A stretch of DNA of 64,000 nucleotides from Flaccisagitta enflata (GCA_965153355.1 OZ231127.1:92690001-92754000); one strand, 5' to 3'. Positions 22,817-35,324 are shown, counted from the stretch's first letter. Notes: generated from the sequence alone by a model not told the origin. Translations and numbers: made by a program.

Positions 22817-24890
22817 TTGCTCACTAGCACGGGGGATCATGGCAAAAAATGGTCAGAGCCTTTATGTTCAGGAGATGTGCGCACCATTTCATGGTATAAT
22901 GCACCAAAAAAAATTCGGTGGTCGTCCAATGTCGGGAAGATGGCGCCGCCACCCCCCCCCCTGAATAAAGTGGTGGCGATGGAACAAATCTTGTTGTTTA
23001 AGGTCATTTTGACCTCGAAATTGGGCCACTTTGCCTTAAAAAAATGACAATAAATCCATGCGATTAAAGAATTAGCGCTCAAGACCTAATCAGTGGTGCA
23101 ATCTGCATGTCGCTATCATAACCGGCCAAACAAGCCTACCAACCAACCAAGCTACCAGCCTAAAAGTGAAAAACTTGCATAACTTTGGTATTTTTCAACC
23201 AATTTAGTTGAAACTTAGTATGTGGTCTCTGACTGGAAGGACTCCACATATGAATTCGATTTATAAAGAATTTAACATGCTAACCATCCAAACCGGCCTA
23301 CCACCAAACTAGCCTACCAGCTAAAAAGTGAAAAACGTGCGTAACTTTGGCATTTTTCAATTGATTTGGTTGAAACTTGGTATGTAGTCTTTGAATGGAA
23401 GGACTCAACATAAGAATTTGGTTCATAAAGATTTTAATATGCTAACCGGCCAAACCGGACTACCACCCAATCAGCCTACTAGCCTAAAAGTGAAAAACGT
23501 GAATAACTTTGTCATTTTTCAAATGATTTGGTTGAAACTTAGTATTAAGTCTCAAAATGGAAGGACTTTACATATGTATTTGATTTTTTAAGATTTTAGC
23601 ATGCTAACCGACCAAACCGGCCTACCAACTAACCAGCCTACCAGCCTTAAAATGAAAAACCTGCATAACTTTGGCATTTTCAACCGATTTGGTTGAAACT
23701 TGGTATGTAGTCTCTAGATGGAGGGACTCAACATATAAATTTGATTTATAAAGATTCTAGCATGCTAACTGGCCTACCACCCAACCAACCTACTGCCTTT
23801 AAAGTGATAAATAAGCATAACTTGAACAACTTGGTTAAGACTAAAAACTTGGTATGCATACTCAAAATGAAATGACTCAATGTACGTATGCGACCAAAGC
23901 AGCTTACCTCTCAACCACTTGTTTGACAACGCCATTTGACAATGCCGTTTGACAATGCCAAATTGATTGAATATTGTTCAAGATATGCATATTTATCACT
24001 TTGAAGGTGGTAGATTGGTTGGGTGGTAGGCCTGTTAGCATGCATCTAGAGACTACATACCAAGTTTCATCTAAATTGGTTGAAAAATGTCAAAGTTATG
24101 CAGGTTTTTCACTCTTAGGCTGGTAGGCTGGTTGAGCCGGTTTGGTGGTGCTGCTAAAAACAAAAATCACATATGTTGAGTCCTTCCAGTTCAAGACTTT
24201 ATGCTAAGTTTCAGCCAAATCAATTGAAAAATAACAAAGTTATGCACGTTTTTCACTTTTAAGCTGGTAGGCTGGTTGAATGGTAGTCAGTTCGACAAAG
24301 CATGCTAAATTTATGGATTATGTGTTGAGTCCTTCCATTCAGAGACTACATACCAAGTTTCAAACAAATCAGTTGAAAATAAGTTATGCATGTTTTTCAC
24401 TTTTAGGCTAGTTGATTTGGTGGTAGGCTGGTAGGCCAACAGCATGCTAAATTTTTTTATAAATCAAATTCATATGTTGAGTCCTTCCATTCAGAGACCA
24501 TAGTTTCAACTAAATTTGAAAAATGCCAAAGTTATGCATATTTTTCACTTTTAGGCTGGTAGGCTGATTAGGTGGTAGGCTGGTTTGGCCTTAATGATAG
24601 AAACATGCAGATTGCACCACTGGTTAGCTCTTGAGCTCTAGTTTTATAATCTCATGGTTTTTTGTCATTTTTCTAAGGCAAAGTGGCCCAATTATGAGGG
24701 CAAAATGATCTTAAACAACAAGATTAGTTCCACCACCACCACTTTACTCAGGGGGGGGGGGTGGCGGCGCCATCTTCCCGACATCGGACGACCTCCAAAT
24801 TTTTTTTGGTGCATTATACCATGAAATGGTGCACAGATCTCCTGAACATAAAGGCTCTGACCATTTTTTGGCATGAACCCCCGTGCTATT
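22817..24890. mobile_element. ~2.1-kb foldback element with internal ~165-bp repeats
   Basis: The outer segments 22817-23090 ('cgggggatcatggcaaaaaatgg', 'gggaagatggcgccgcc') and 24600-24890 (their complement) are inverted. Inside, a ~165-bp unit ('ctaccagcctaaaagtgaaaaac...tggttgaaacttggtatg') repeats about five times rightward to ~23900, then about five times in the opposite sense. No coding frame. Confidence 0.8.
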
Positions 24891-25081
24891 GCTCACTGAT
24901 TTGACTGGCAAAATGGATTTCTGAGAATAAATTTTAAACGGAAAAAAACTTTTTTTTCTTCCAGTGGACACTTTGGATTAAGCGCCATCTTTTGGAGAAC
25001 AAAGAAGACATGAAGTTCATGCAATTGACTCCCTTAAGTAAAACGGTCACTAAACTAAACAATATACTATTTTAGGTCAAT

Positions 25082-25323
25082 TTGTGTCTCTCTCTGTCTG
25101 CAAGTTTTTATGGGCCTCTGCTTCTCTTCCTCCATGTCTTTTTTACATTCTCTCTGTCGGCCCAAATCTGTCTCTGTCGTTCTATCTCAATTTTCTTGTC
25201 TGTTTTTCTGTCTTTTTCTTTGTTTTTTGTCTGTTTTTCTGTCTTTTTCTTTTGTTTCTGTCTGTTATTTTGTCTTTGTCTCTTTTTCTGTCTGTTTCTC
25301 TTTTTCTGTCTGACATTCTGATT

Positions 25324-25408
<85 letters not shown>
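25082..25408. repeat. CT-rich region ending in (CT)n
   Basis: A 'tctgtctttttctttg' type run to about 25320, then about 40 clean CT units at 25329-25408. Confidence 0.9.
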
Positions 25409-25412
<4 letters not shown>

Positions 25413-25549
25413 ACAAGAAAATGATCAATTGTTAGAAATTTCCCTTTCAATGACATCATTCATGAACTCTACTCAATGTCCTTCCATACATGATCCACAC
25501 TCAATCGGATCCTCGTGAGCCATGTGGCCCATACATCGTCTTGCATTAC

Positions 25550-25818
25550 TTGGTGGCTTTTATTTCATGATTCTGATAAAATGGCTTTCCATGATACAAG
25601 GTCTATTTCCAATGTCTTGGTGGCTTTTATTTCATGATTATGATAAAATGGCTTTCCATGATACAAGGTCAATTTCCAATGTCTTGGTGGCTTTTATTTC
25701 ATGATTCTGATAAAATGGCTTTCCATGATACAAGGTCTATTTCCAATGTCTTGGTGGCTTTTATTTCATGATTCTGATAAAATGGCTTTCCATGATACAA
25801 GGTCAATTTCCAATGTCT
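25550..25818. repeat. 67-bp minisatellite, four units
   Basis: Unit beginning TTGGTGGCTTTTATTTCATG repeats at 67-bp steps (25550, 25617, 25684, 25751) and differs at only a few positions. Confidence 0.9.
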
Positions 25819-26284
25819 CTCGTTCCATGCTCATTATCAATTATCAAATGACTTTCATTTTAAGATCAGCTATTCCAGCCTGCGTACCCTAGATCTATGA
25901 TGTAACCTCACAAACTCTCACTCTATGATCAATTCTGAATGTCACTCATCTCAAGTTATTAAAAGCGAAAGACCTTTACATTAAGTGCGCTGATGACTTC
26001 CATTTCATTGTTCATCCTTCATGATCAAAACTCCTTATCCTTGGATCCGGAATCTATAAATCTCGTCTCATGATCTCAACTAGAATTTATTCTAAGATCC
26101 ATACTTATTACTTAATGACTAATTTCTATACATTAGGACCCTTGTTTCATAATCTGAAATCAATGACTAATTCCATGATTCAAAGACTCGTTTCATCGAT
26201 TCATAATTAATGAGTCATGATCCATGATCTGAACTACATGACTCAAAATTCTATGGTCATTTCATGATACTTGTTCAAAACCAG
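25819..26284. other. Gene-free stretch
   Basis: Many 'ttcatgatc/aatgactaattccatga' motifs, apparently a very decayed extension of the 67-bp array. No gene seen. Confidence 0.45.
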
Positions 26285-27108
26285 GCCGGTTCATATATAG
26301 TTGCAAGGGGGGAATAAAGTCAAAGGAATTGGGGAAAGAAATCAAAGGGTAGAAAAATGAAAAATGATTTAAGAAGTTTTCACATTTTTGGCAGTTCTGA
26401 ATATCATTATCTACTTCAACTGGTCAGGGAAGATACTACCTAGGAAATAAGTCTTTGTTCACCTATAGGAGGGAATAAGTACACTTCTAGTAATATTGAG
26501 TAGGAAAAATTGGTGAGATTCAGAAACTACTTCAAAAGTTCTATCATTTGGGACCAACCCCATTCCAGTGGGTCAAAGCGTTTAGAAATGAGAGAAATTT
26601 GAAGATGACTACCTTTTTTGGAAAATGCAGAAAAATCAGAGGTGAATCTATTTTGGAAAGCGCATGTATCAACATGGGAGTCATGACATTGTTTTGGTAG
26701 ATTAAATCTTTTTAGATTTCTATCTCAACCAACATGTAGTGTTCCATTAAGTCCCAATTTCACTTCAGTTGAAAATGTTTTGCCTAAAATGCTTCTGGAA
26801 CAGTTACAGTTAATCAACTGAATGGCTGAAAAAAAAAATCGCGCAAGAATCTGTGGTGATATGACTGGGCATGATTCATTTTACAACTCAGAAAACACTC
26901 ACTAAGCCAAATGGAGGCAGTCATAGCCTCAGCGAGACATCAGATGAGGTACTGATAAAAAGAAAACCCCAACTCACATGATATTTATTCAGAAAATGGA
27001 CATCCTCATCAAGTGAAAGAAGACTTTTTTCCTAGGTAGTAACTAAAGGACTGGGAGAAAGGGGGAAAGAAATCAAAAGCCATGCAACTATATACACCCC
27101 TATTCAGA
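26285..27108. mobile_element. Longer relative of the CAGGGGTGTATA element
   Basis: The right end 'gggaaagaaatcaaaagccatgcaactatatacacccct' matches 13110-13163. The left end 'atatatagttgcaaggggggaataaagtcaaagg' is its inverted counterpart. The ~750-bp interior is unrelated to the short copies. Confidence 0.5.
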
Positions 27109-27579
27109 ATTTGATAACATCTCAAAATAAGTATTTGTAATAGATGATATCATTGATTGGTACACTCTGTGACATTGGTTGTACTCTATGACATTTGTTC
27201 AGTAATCTCTGTGAAAGAATCCCCAGTTTTATAAAGTTTCCAGCGGTTCATGTTCTCTCCCTCGTGTATGATAATCAAACACATTCTTTGTTGTTTACTT
27301 GTTACAAAAATGTTTTGATGAGCCTTTTTGTGATAACAAAAATTAGTAGTCCAATCTGTGGTTCTTTCTTTATCAGAAAAATCATAAATCAATTAAAGTT
27401 AAAAACCCTTCTAATTAAGCCCAAGGGAAACTAACTTTCTTCAATTATAGGTGATTTGCTGTAGCCATAGCAAAACAATAACTAGTATGAATAGCCATCA
27501 GTATTGTTTTCAACATCTAGAACAACGATATGAAAGTAATGCGCGATACAAAGTATCTATGGCAAAAAAAAAAAAGACA

Positions 27580-28055
27580 GTGATTTCAAAATGAAACCAC
27601 AAGCTCATTTTTTGGAATAACTTGAAATCCTTTTAGGTGGTAATAGTATGACAAATTTTTGATTCAGCAAAAAAATCAGAACTCAAAAAAGTTCATTTTT
27701 GTAGGCGTAGCATCATTTTTTGCAAAATTTGTCAAATGATGATTCGCCAATTGCATATAAATTTCACATGATATACAATTGTTACTAGAGGCTCATTTTT
27801 TGAGCAGCCTCATAAATCTTCTCAGGTATTCATAGTGTGTCAATTTTGTGACTCAGCAAAAAAATCAGAACTCAAAAAAGTTAATTTTTGTAGCCGTAGC
27901 ATCAATTTTTGTAAAAGTTGTCAAAATGAATTTTTCAAAGTTATAAATATAGAGTTTTTTTCCCTTCTTTTGTTTCTGATGTTTTTTCACAAACAGTGAT
28001 GCTACGGACTCAAAAATCAACTTTTTTGAGTTCTGATTTTTTTGCTGAGTAGATG
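27580..28055. repeat. Inverted and direct repeat cluster
   Basis: 'cagcaaaaaaatcagaactc' and 'aaaaaagtt' occur in direct order at ~27665 and ~27855, and as the complement at ~28015-28050. This could be a small foldback element. Confidence 0.6.
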
Positions 28056-29994
28056 ATTTGATTTACTTTTACTACTTAAGAGGATGTTACGCAGATAAAA
28101 AAAAAATGAGTGCAAAGGAGTATATTGAAATTACTGTCTTTTTTTTTTCTGCCATGGTTAGCACACAACACCAAACACACACATATACACAGTTACACAC
28201 CCCCTCTTGCATAGACAAATTGGCAGACTTGAAAGCACACACAAATGCAAATTCATAGTCCCTTCAACAGGTTTCTTTTTATTACCTGTATCAGCTATAA
28301 CAGAATTCGACCTACAACAGATCAAATTTGTCCTTAAAAATCCATTAGAGAAGGATACCACTGTAGATAGGGAGCTCAGATCAAAACGCAGAATTATGAA
28401 TTTATGAATGACGCAAAATCGGCTGAAATGATGATTTCTAGGTATAATTTACGCCCACGAGTTTCAACTGGCACTGTCTATGAGCGTCTATCTGACTGAC
28501 GACTTGTGGTGAAAGAAAGTTGGCCGATTGGAAAATAGGAAGGCGATCGTCTCGTTTATTCCATAAAAATTTCAACAACTGAAGAGAGGGGGAAAAATGA
28601 AAGGGAAAGTGGGCGTTAATGGTGATCAGCAAACGCAAAAGATAACATGAAATCGAGATAGGACACAATAAAGGACAGAAACAGCACATGACAACATGTT
28701 CATCTTCTTCAGAGCCCATGCCACCTGATAATACCTGCCCCTGCCCCGGCCCATCCCATTAAATTCATCCATATCATCCCTATAGCAAGCTGATCGGGCA
28801 AGCGATAAAAACCATACTAAAATCCGGCGATAAAAATGCAAAAGGGCAAAAGACAAAAATAAAAGACCGGAAAACAAGATAAGAAACAACGTTAATAAAA
28901 GCAAAGACGCGTCTATAAAACTTACTTTTAGGCCCACTTCCGTTGGTTTCAACCCACAGTCTGTCGAAGTCAAACTAACGTTAATTGTCCGTTCATAAGT
29001 TTATCTGCAATAAAAAGATGAGAGATTATTGAAATTAGTGAATTCCAAGGGCGCATTCAATCGATCACGAAAAATCAATCAATCACTTTAAGAAGCAATG
29101 CCGTAAATAAATAAAATCAATCAATCCAAAAATTGGATGATACGAAAGACGAGTTACGTATATTTGCCTACGTAATAAAAACAAATGGCACAAAATCAAG
29201 GCGCAACCATATGGTTACCCATCTAGCGTTCAATATAAAAAATGGCGAGAAACAAAAGACGCGGGCATTGAATAATAGAGAAAGAGGAAAAGCCAAAAGC
29301 ACGCAAAAGAGACAAAAGCACACATACTTAAGAAACGGACGGACATACATTTCTAACATTCTGCCCCATTTTTGGAATTTCACGAATTTCAAAAATCCGA
29401 CACCTAGTTTCCAGTCGGGGAAACCCTACTAAAAAACCGATACTACCTTCCTTAAAAAAAATTTACATAGACACAGCCCCCGCCCCTCCCCCCCGTCCAC
29501 CGCCTCTTACATCCCCACCCTAACTATCAACAGATCGACGACTGCACGAATGATGATTCCCGTCCGGAAAGGATCCACCACCAGCAAATTTTCAACGATC
29601 ACGATGACGGATGGAGACGAGGCGGCGCGAGAGGTTGAGGCACCCGTTCTGTAAAAGTTAAGGGGAAAGGGGAAAGGAGGCAGACCTGGAGCACTCCAAG
29701 CCTGGGATTTGACTTGAGAGTGGAAAATAATGAGTAGGGGCATACTACTAAAACATGTCATACGAAAGTATTCGTAATAATGACTAAAAAGACCATGTCT
29801 AAAACAAACACAACAAAAATGTACATGTTCCAAGGAACCAAACAAAACAAGACAAAATAAATAAGTTACTAACTATATATAAAAACGAATCTGTAAGGTA
29901 AAAAGAAATTAGTAAGCATCATGGAACGACCACATCACCTGCGCCTTCTCCATTACAGAGACGAGCGGGTCATTCCGGAAGCTCCAACACCTCG

Positions 29995-30350
29995 TCAATC
30001 CGTGGGCGAAAGGCGATGAATGATGTCGTCAACGGCGACCGCATCGAACAGGTGGTGTAGCCGTCTGAGAATGTATCCTCCCCGAAGGGAAGAAAAAGAA
30101 AGAGAAAAAAATGGGGGCAGATTGATTAGTAAAGTTCTTATCGTACACAGATTCAAATTTACCACAAAAACTCAACTTCAACCCTTCCCAAACCATGATA
30201 CTTACGCGGGCGTTTTTCGCCAGGCCCCGGGGCGGACGTCATTCCCACGCCCCGGGTAGCGCCCCCGACTTGGCCGGCCTGTCCATCGATGGGATGAGGA
30301 TGTGATGGTGGGATACGATCCTCAGCGAATGGCGGCGCTCTCCACGCCAT
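29995..30350 (-). CDS. Possible small two-exon gene, unknown product
   Basis: On the minus strand an ATG at 30350 opens a frame to 30206 that meets a good donor (C|GTAAGT). An acceptor (GGGGAG) at 30078 continues the same frame from 30077 to a TGA at 29995, about 75 residues in all. The first part is rich in P and G. The second is R-Y-I-L-R-R-L-H-H-L-F-D with an acidic centre. No family recognised; it could be chance or a second product of the same element. Confidence 0.22.
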
Positions 30351-30404
30351 GTTGCAAATTGGTAGTTAAATTGAACAGCAACTGGGCGTGGCACCAATCA
30401 GCGT

Positions 30405-32015
30405 TTAGCTGGCGGTCTGATTTTTCCAAGACCTGGTTCGATTTTTCTTATTTCCAGGCTTGGGAGCGTCTTTTTGCGACAGGATCTGCTGACCGACTTT
30501 TTCTGCAGGAGAAGACGCTGGAGGTGGAGATGCTGCATCGCAATTCGGCGCCAGTCGAAATTTAGGACGCACAGCGGACGCAGTTTTAAAGTCGACGGCC
30601 ATAGCCGCCTTTGCGCGTTCCACAGCTTCCTCTTTCTTCTTAGCCTTCATCGCACAGGCCTGCTTCTCCTTTTCAAGCTGCTTCTCCAGTTCCACGACTC
30701 GTTTATTGCCTTTGACCACCTCATTGTCCGCAGCCATTGCTGCTTGACGAGCATCGTCTCTCTCCTTTTGGATGTTGCGACGAATCCTCTCGTCTAAGAC
30801 CTGACGAGCCGCTTCAACTCGTTGACGCGGATTGAGCGACGCGAAGAAGTCTTTCGGAAGCCTTGATGCTAAATTCTTCAACACACCCAATGGAGCGTTT
30901 GAGGTCAGTGAAGAGGCTTCTCGTAGCAATGACTCGGCGATGTGGTGTCCATGCGCAGGATCAAAGGCTGGATCCGACGGGGGAGGCGGGTTCTGCACTT
31001 GCTGCAGACCTTGGGCAGACTCGGTTTGCTGACGAGGCGCTACACCAGCTTTAACAGATGCTGAAGCACCGCCAACTAGTTCGCTTCCTACCGCTGCTTT
31101 TGATGGCTGCGAGTGAAAGGAAGACGCTCCCGTCTGCTGACCAGAGACTTGAGGTTTAACAGCGGACGCCGAAGCACCGCAAGTAGAACCTCCCTTGGTT
31201 GCTGCTTTATGCTTCTTCCCAGCTCTCTTGGTCTTCTTCCCCTTTGCTGCCGCTGCCCCAGGCGCCTGATTCAGCTTCTGGGTTGCTGCCAACGTTGCCG
31301 CCGACGAACCGCTTGAAGCTTCTCCTTGGCCTTGGGGCGTTACTGCTGCAGGGGGCGCGCCTGGAGGCGCTTGAAGGGGGCCTTTGCTTTTGGAATCTGG
31401 CCCTTTTTGTTGACTCGGCACATTGCGCGTTTGTGGAGTCTTTCCCCGACGTGATCTCTTCGACTGTTGTGAGGGAGTGACGTCACGAGGACCCTGTTGC
31501 TGCTGATTTGGGGGATGAACCAATCCAGGGCGCGATTGACGACTTCCTGATGCTGTAGAGTGAATTGCCGCTGATGTAGCTGCGGCTGCGTCGAGCACAA
31601 ATACCGCTGGTGGAGTTGCGGAAGCGTCGACGGAAGTTGCTGCAGATGAATTTGCAGTTGCATCAGGAGGCTTCGGAGCCGCATTCTTCCTCTTCGTCGC
31701 CTGGACCATGCGACGAACCTCCTTATCATGCTCCCTCCTTCTCTTATTGCTTTGGATTTTGCGCTCCAGAGTCTCCGAGCCAAGCTCTGTTTGATTAGCC
31801 GATGAGCGCATGAGAGTTTGTTTGTTGCAGCACACCGAAAGTTTTTCAAACTCTTTGAAGAGGAGAGATACTCCGACGTCCGGGCTGATGATACGATACC
31901 ACCAACGCGCCTGCATCCGTTGGTGTTTCTCTTCCGGCGTCGCAGTGTCCACTTCCGGGTCAATGTCTTTCTCCACCGCCTCCCCATTCACCAACACCTC
32001 CTCCTCTGTTTCCAT
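30405..32015 (-). CDS. Long single-exon protein of unknown function, gag/ORF1-like composition
   Basis: Open from at least 32123 to the stop at 30405. The first ATG in frame is at 32015, giving 536 residues; a GTG sits five codons earlier. The N-terminus is acidic (METEEEVLV), then RWWYRIISPDVGVSLLFKEFEKL and a basic stretch (NKRRREHDKEVRR). The middle is A/P/Q/S-rich low complexity with basic clusters (KGKKTKRAGKKHK). Residues ~400-480 form a probable coiled coil (RRNIQKERDDARQAAMAADN onward), and the end is basic. No zinc knuckle, reverse transcriptase or protease motif seen. Composition suits a nucleic-acid-binding structural protein of a retroelement, but a host gene is possible. Confidence 0.5.
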   Translation of the reverse strand: METEEEVLVNGEAVEKDIDPEVDTATPEEKHQRMQARWWYRIISPDVGVSLLFKEFEKLSVCCNKQTLMRSSANQTELGSETLERKIQSNKRRREHDKEVRRMVQATKRKNAAPKPPDATANSSAATSVDASATPPAVFVLDAAAATSAAIHSTASGSRQSRPGLVHPPNQQQQGPRDVTPSQQSKRSRRGKTPQTRNVPSQQKGPDSKSKGPLQAPPGAPPAAVTPQGQGEASSGSSAATLAATQKLNQAPGAAAAKGKKTKRAGKKHKAATKGGSTCGASASAVKPQVSGQQTGASSFHSQPSKAAVGSELVGGASASVKAGVAPRQQTESAQGLQQVQNPPPPSDPAFDPAHGHHIAESLLREASSLTSNAPLGVLKNLASRLPKDFFASLNPRQRVEAARQVLDERIRRNIQKERDDARQAAMAADNEVVKGNKRVVELEKQLEKEKQACAMKAKKKEEAVERAKAAMAVDFKTASAVRPKFRLAPNCDAASPPPASSPAEKVGQQILSQKDAPKPGNKKNRTRSWKNQTAS

Positions 32016-32123
32016 CCCCTCCTCCTCCACTCTTGCTCCATCATTGACCGATCTCTCTCTCTCTTCGCCCCCGCTGCGTTGACGTGCAGCTGCAGACGCT
32101 TGATCACGAGACGCTGGTTGATG

Positions 32124-32450
32124 TTATTTTCAGAAAAATGGCAAAGACCCTTTCCAGTTACCACTTTGACAGTTTGTATCTCTGAGACAAATTGAGCAAA
32201 TAATCTATACTTGGGCTTGTTTTAAAGAGATGACAAAGCTTTAAAAATGAGCTTAAGTTGAGGTCATTTGCTCAATTCATTACGGAGCAGCAGTCTTCCA
32301 AAGTTGTTATTTTCAGAAAAATAACAAAGACCCATACAACTAAACAAGCTAGAAACCTCAACTTGGGCACATTTTAAAGAACAGTTATGCTCTTTCAAAT
32401 GACTTCAAATTTAGATAATTTGCTCTATTTGTTTAGGAGCAACCATCTTT
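32124..32450. repeat. Palindromic repeat, family 'gagcccaagttgagg'
   Basis: 'gttattttcagaaaaatggcaaagacc' and 'aacttgggc...ttttaaaga' units in both orientations. The same family fills 35735-36240. Confidence 0.6.
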
Positions 32451-32544
32451 AAAGCCTCCAATTTACCCTCACAAGCATAAAATCTGATCTCTCAGGATGG
32501 ATGGACGTGAGGAAATTCACCTATGTCCTACTGGAATTGACTCT

Positions 32545-33522
32545 TTGGGGCCGCTGCCCTGCTCTCACTCCACTTCATCAGCTGATCAGTCTGAGCAGTG
32601 AGCAGGGCATTGGGTACCGCTGACCATGTGTATGGTGCAATCCTTGGATGATTTGTTACTTTTTTTTGGTAGAAGGGGACAAGTCCTTTAGAACTAAGGT
32701 TGGGCAGTGGCCCAGAAGGGGACAAGTCCTGTAGAACACAGGGGGACTTTCGTTTGTTCGTTAGTTTGTTTGTCCCCCCCCCCCTGATCAGACCCCTCAG
32801 GCCTAAAATCTGGCCTCTCAGGCCTAAAATCTGGCCTCTCAGGCCTCAAATCCAGCCTCTCAAGCCTCAAATCCGGCCCTCAGGCCTCAAATCCAGCCTC
32901 TCAGGCCTCAAATCCAACCTCTCAGGCCTCAAATCCAGCCTCTCAGGCCTCAAATCCAGCCTCTCAGGCCACAAATCCAGGCTCTCAGGCCTCAAATCCA
33001 GCCTCTCAGGCCTCAAATCCAGCCTCTCAGGCCTCAAATCCAGCCTCTCAGGCCTCAAATCCAGCCTCTCAGGCCTCAAATCCAGCCTCTCTGGCCTCAA
33101 ATCCAGCCTCTCAGGCCTCAAATCCGGCCTCTCAAGCCTCAAATCCAACCTCTCAGGCCTCAAACCTGGCCTTTCAGACCTCAAACTAGGCCTCGCAGGC
33201 CTTGAATCGAAATTTCCATGCCTCAAACCTGTCCTCTCACGCCTCAAATTAGGCCTCAAGTTAGTCCTCTCAAGCTTCCAAGTGGCATTCTCAGGCCTTA
33301 CATCAGCCTTCTTAGACCTCAATTTAAGCTCTTGAAGGCCTTAAGTCAACCCTCTATGTAGCATCTCATCCAGGTAAGGCAGGACAAACAAAAGTCCCCC
33401 TGTGTTCTACAGGACTTCGTCCCATTTGGAGCCGCCGCTCTGCTTCCCCTAACTGTAACTCACAATCACTCAAAGCAGGGCAAAGGGTATCGCTGACCAT
33501 ATATTGCCCTTGGGCCACCTGT
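32545..33522. mobile_element. FBA foldback element, copy 2 (largest 21-bp array)
   Basis: Inner ends 'cctgtagaacacagggggac' (~32728) and 'gtccccctgtgttctacagg' (~33393) are inverted. The array 32800-33300 has about 24 units of CTCAGGCCTCAAATCCAGCCT. The outer end continues to 33522 ('gcagggcaaaggg...gcccttgggc'). The unit equals seven codons, hence the long LKSSLSG open frame, which I do not call a gene. Confidence 0.8.
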
Positions 33523-33744
33523 TTTTTACCTGAGAGAATTGATTTTGGGCCTGAGAAAGCTGAGTTATGTGCCTGGGAAGACTGATTTTAAGCCTGAGAG
33601 GGCTATCCAAGGGCCTGAGAGGGTTGATTTGGAGCTTGAAAGGAGTTTTAGGGGGGACGTATGTACGGACAGATGGATGGACATCTGGAAATACATCCCT
33701 ATGTCCTACAGGACATCGGCCCTTTGGGGCTGCTGCCTAAAAAG

Positions 33745-34350
33745 CGTAACCTTGGGGGCAAAAAAAATGGCGGATTTTTAAACCTTTCTTTTGAACCATA
33801 ACATAAGAAAAATGGATTGAAATTGGTGATGCCTGTAAAGCCCTTTGAAAGATCTTTCATTTGAGTTGTGTCTGGTATCCGCAGCTTTATTCATTTAGAA
33901 ATGACATAGGTTTGAAGAAAAACATCACCAATTGAAAAAGGGCAAATATTGTCTTTTTTTTTTCATTTGCAATTTTTGTCTCAAACGTTTTTCTTAAAAA
34001 TGCAATTCAGAATTGTCACAGCTACTTGATATCCATGAGCAAATTAAAGAGCTTCGAATTTTCTTCAAAATGGCGCCAAGAACGAATTTTTTACTTGATG
34101 CGTTTAGTTTCTATGTTACAACAAACAGAAAACTTGCAAATCCTGTAGTGGATTCTCAAATTCATGATAACCTGTGTTCATCCCCATGCCATTTCTAAAC
34201 AGATAAAGCTAGGACAACCAGCAACGTCTCATTTGAAAGATCTTTCACAGAGCTTCAAAATGGTCACCGATTTTTTATAGTTTTTCTCAATTTAAGATAG
34301 ATAAAATTAGTTTTCCCAAATCCGCCATTTTTTATGCCCCCAAGGTAATC
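33745..34350. mobile_element. Foldback element with 'cttgggggca' inverted ends
   Basis: Left 'aaccttgggggcaaaaaaaatggcgga' and right 'tccgccattttttatgcccccaaggt' are complements. 'gaaagatctttcatttgag' near 33850 pairs with 'ctcatttgaaagatctttc' near 34230. It lies between two FBA pieces. Confidence 0.75.
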
Positions 34351-34384
34351 CTTTAGTCTGCCGCATAATGCAGAAACTGAATGG

Positions 34385-34985
34385 AACAGGTCGCCCAATG
34401 GTAATATATGGTCAGTGATACCCATTGCCCTGCTTTGAGTGATTGTGAATTGAGGGTAAGCAGGGCAGTGGCCCCAAAAGGGACAAAGTCCTGTAGAACA
34501 CAGGGGGACTTTTGTTTGTCCTGCCTAAAGTGGATGAGATGCTATAGAGGGCTGACTGAAGGCCTTCAAGAGCCTATACTGAGGTCTAAGAAAGCTGATG
34601 TAAGGCCTGAGAATGCCAATTGGAAGCTAGAGAGGGCTGACTAGAAGCTTGTGAGTAAAAAAATAAGGCTGAGATGGCTAATTTAAGGCCTAAGAGGCCT
34701 AGTTTGAAGCCTGAGGGGCCAGGTTTGAGGCATGAGAATTTGGATTTGAAGTCTGAAAATTCAGATTTGAGGCCTGAGAGGCTTGATTTGAGGCCTCAGA
34801 GGCTTGATTTGAGGCCTGAGTGGCCAGATTTGAGGCCTGAGAGGCCAGATTTGAGGCCTGAGAGGCCAGATTTGCGGCCTGAGGGGTCTGATGAGGGGGG
34901 TCAAACAAACAGACAGACAAATGGACGAACAAAAGTCCCACTGTTCTACAGAGCTTTATTCCCTTTGGGGCTGCTGCCCAAAAAA
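34385..34985. mobile_element. FBA foldback element, copy 3
   Basis: Outer end 'aacaggtcgcccaatggtaa', inner end 'cctgtagaacacagggggac', array of TTGAGGCCTGAGAGGCCAGA units (~34660-34890), then 'gggctgctgcccaaaaa'. Further related units occur at 35085-35215. Confidence 0.75.
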
Positions 34986-35324
34986 CATGACAGCAGTGAC
35001 GTTAAAGGGGATGAAATTCAAGGATTCCACATATTTTCCAGGGTTTTCTGTACATACCCCCCAGCCTCAAACTGGTCCATGTCCTTCTTACCTCAAATCA
35101 GACCTCAAATTAGGCCTCTCGGACAACAGATGTGGACCTTGCCAAATCAGGCCTTTCACACTGCAAATCAGACCTCCAAGACCCAAAATCAAGCCTCTCA
35201 GACCCAAAAGCCGGACCCCATACACACCCCAACCCCCATCCCACTCACACAACCATACACAAATTGTATCTTAAACACTTGTTATCCCACTTTTCAACTT
35301 GATGACCCCGCACCAACGGACCCA

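Larger units (their letters stand above)
28430..32125 (-). mobile_element. GC-richer block, probable mobile element carrying the 541-codon frame
   Basis: Base composition changes at both edges. The block carries a long uninterrupted minus-strand frame at its right part and ends at ~32125 against another repeat family. No terminal repeats or polymerase domain were recognised, so mobile origin is inferred from the single-exon, low-complexity protein and the position among repeats. Confidence 0.35.

Noticed and set aside
28438-28973. Minus-strand frames of 93 and 115 codons with a hydrophobic stretch
   Set aside because: They overlap each other in different frames, with no domain, splice support or homologue recognised.
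32700-33335. 211-codon frame with LKSSLSG repeats
   Set aside because: A 21-bp array equals seven codons; it lies inside a foldback element with no gene context.
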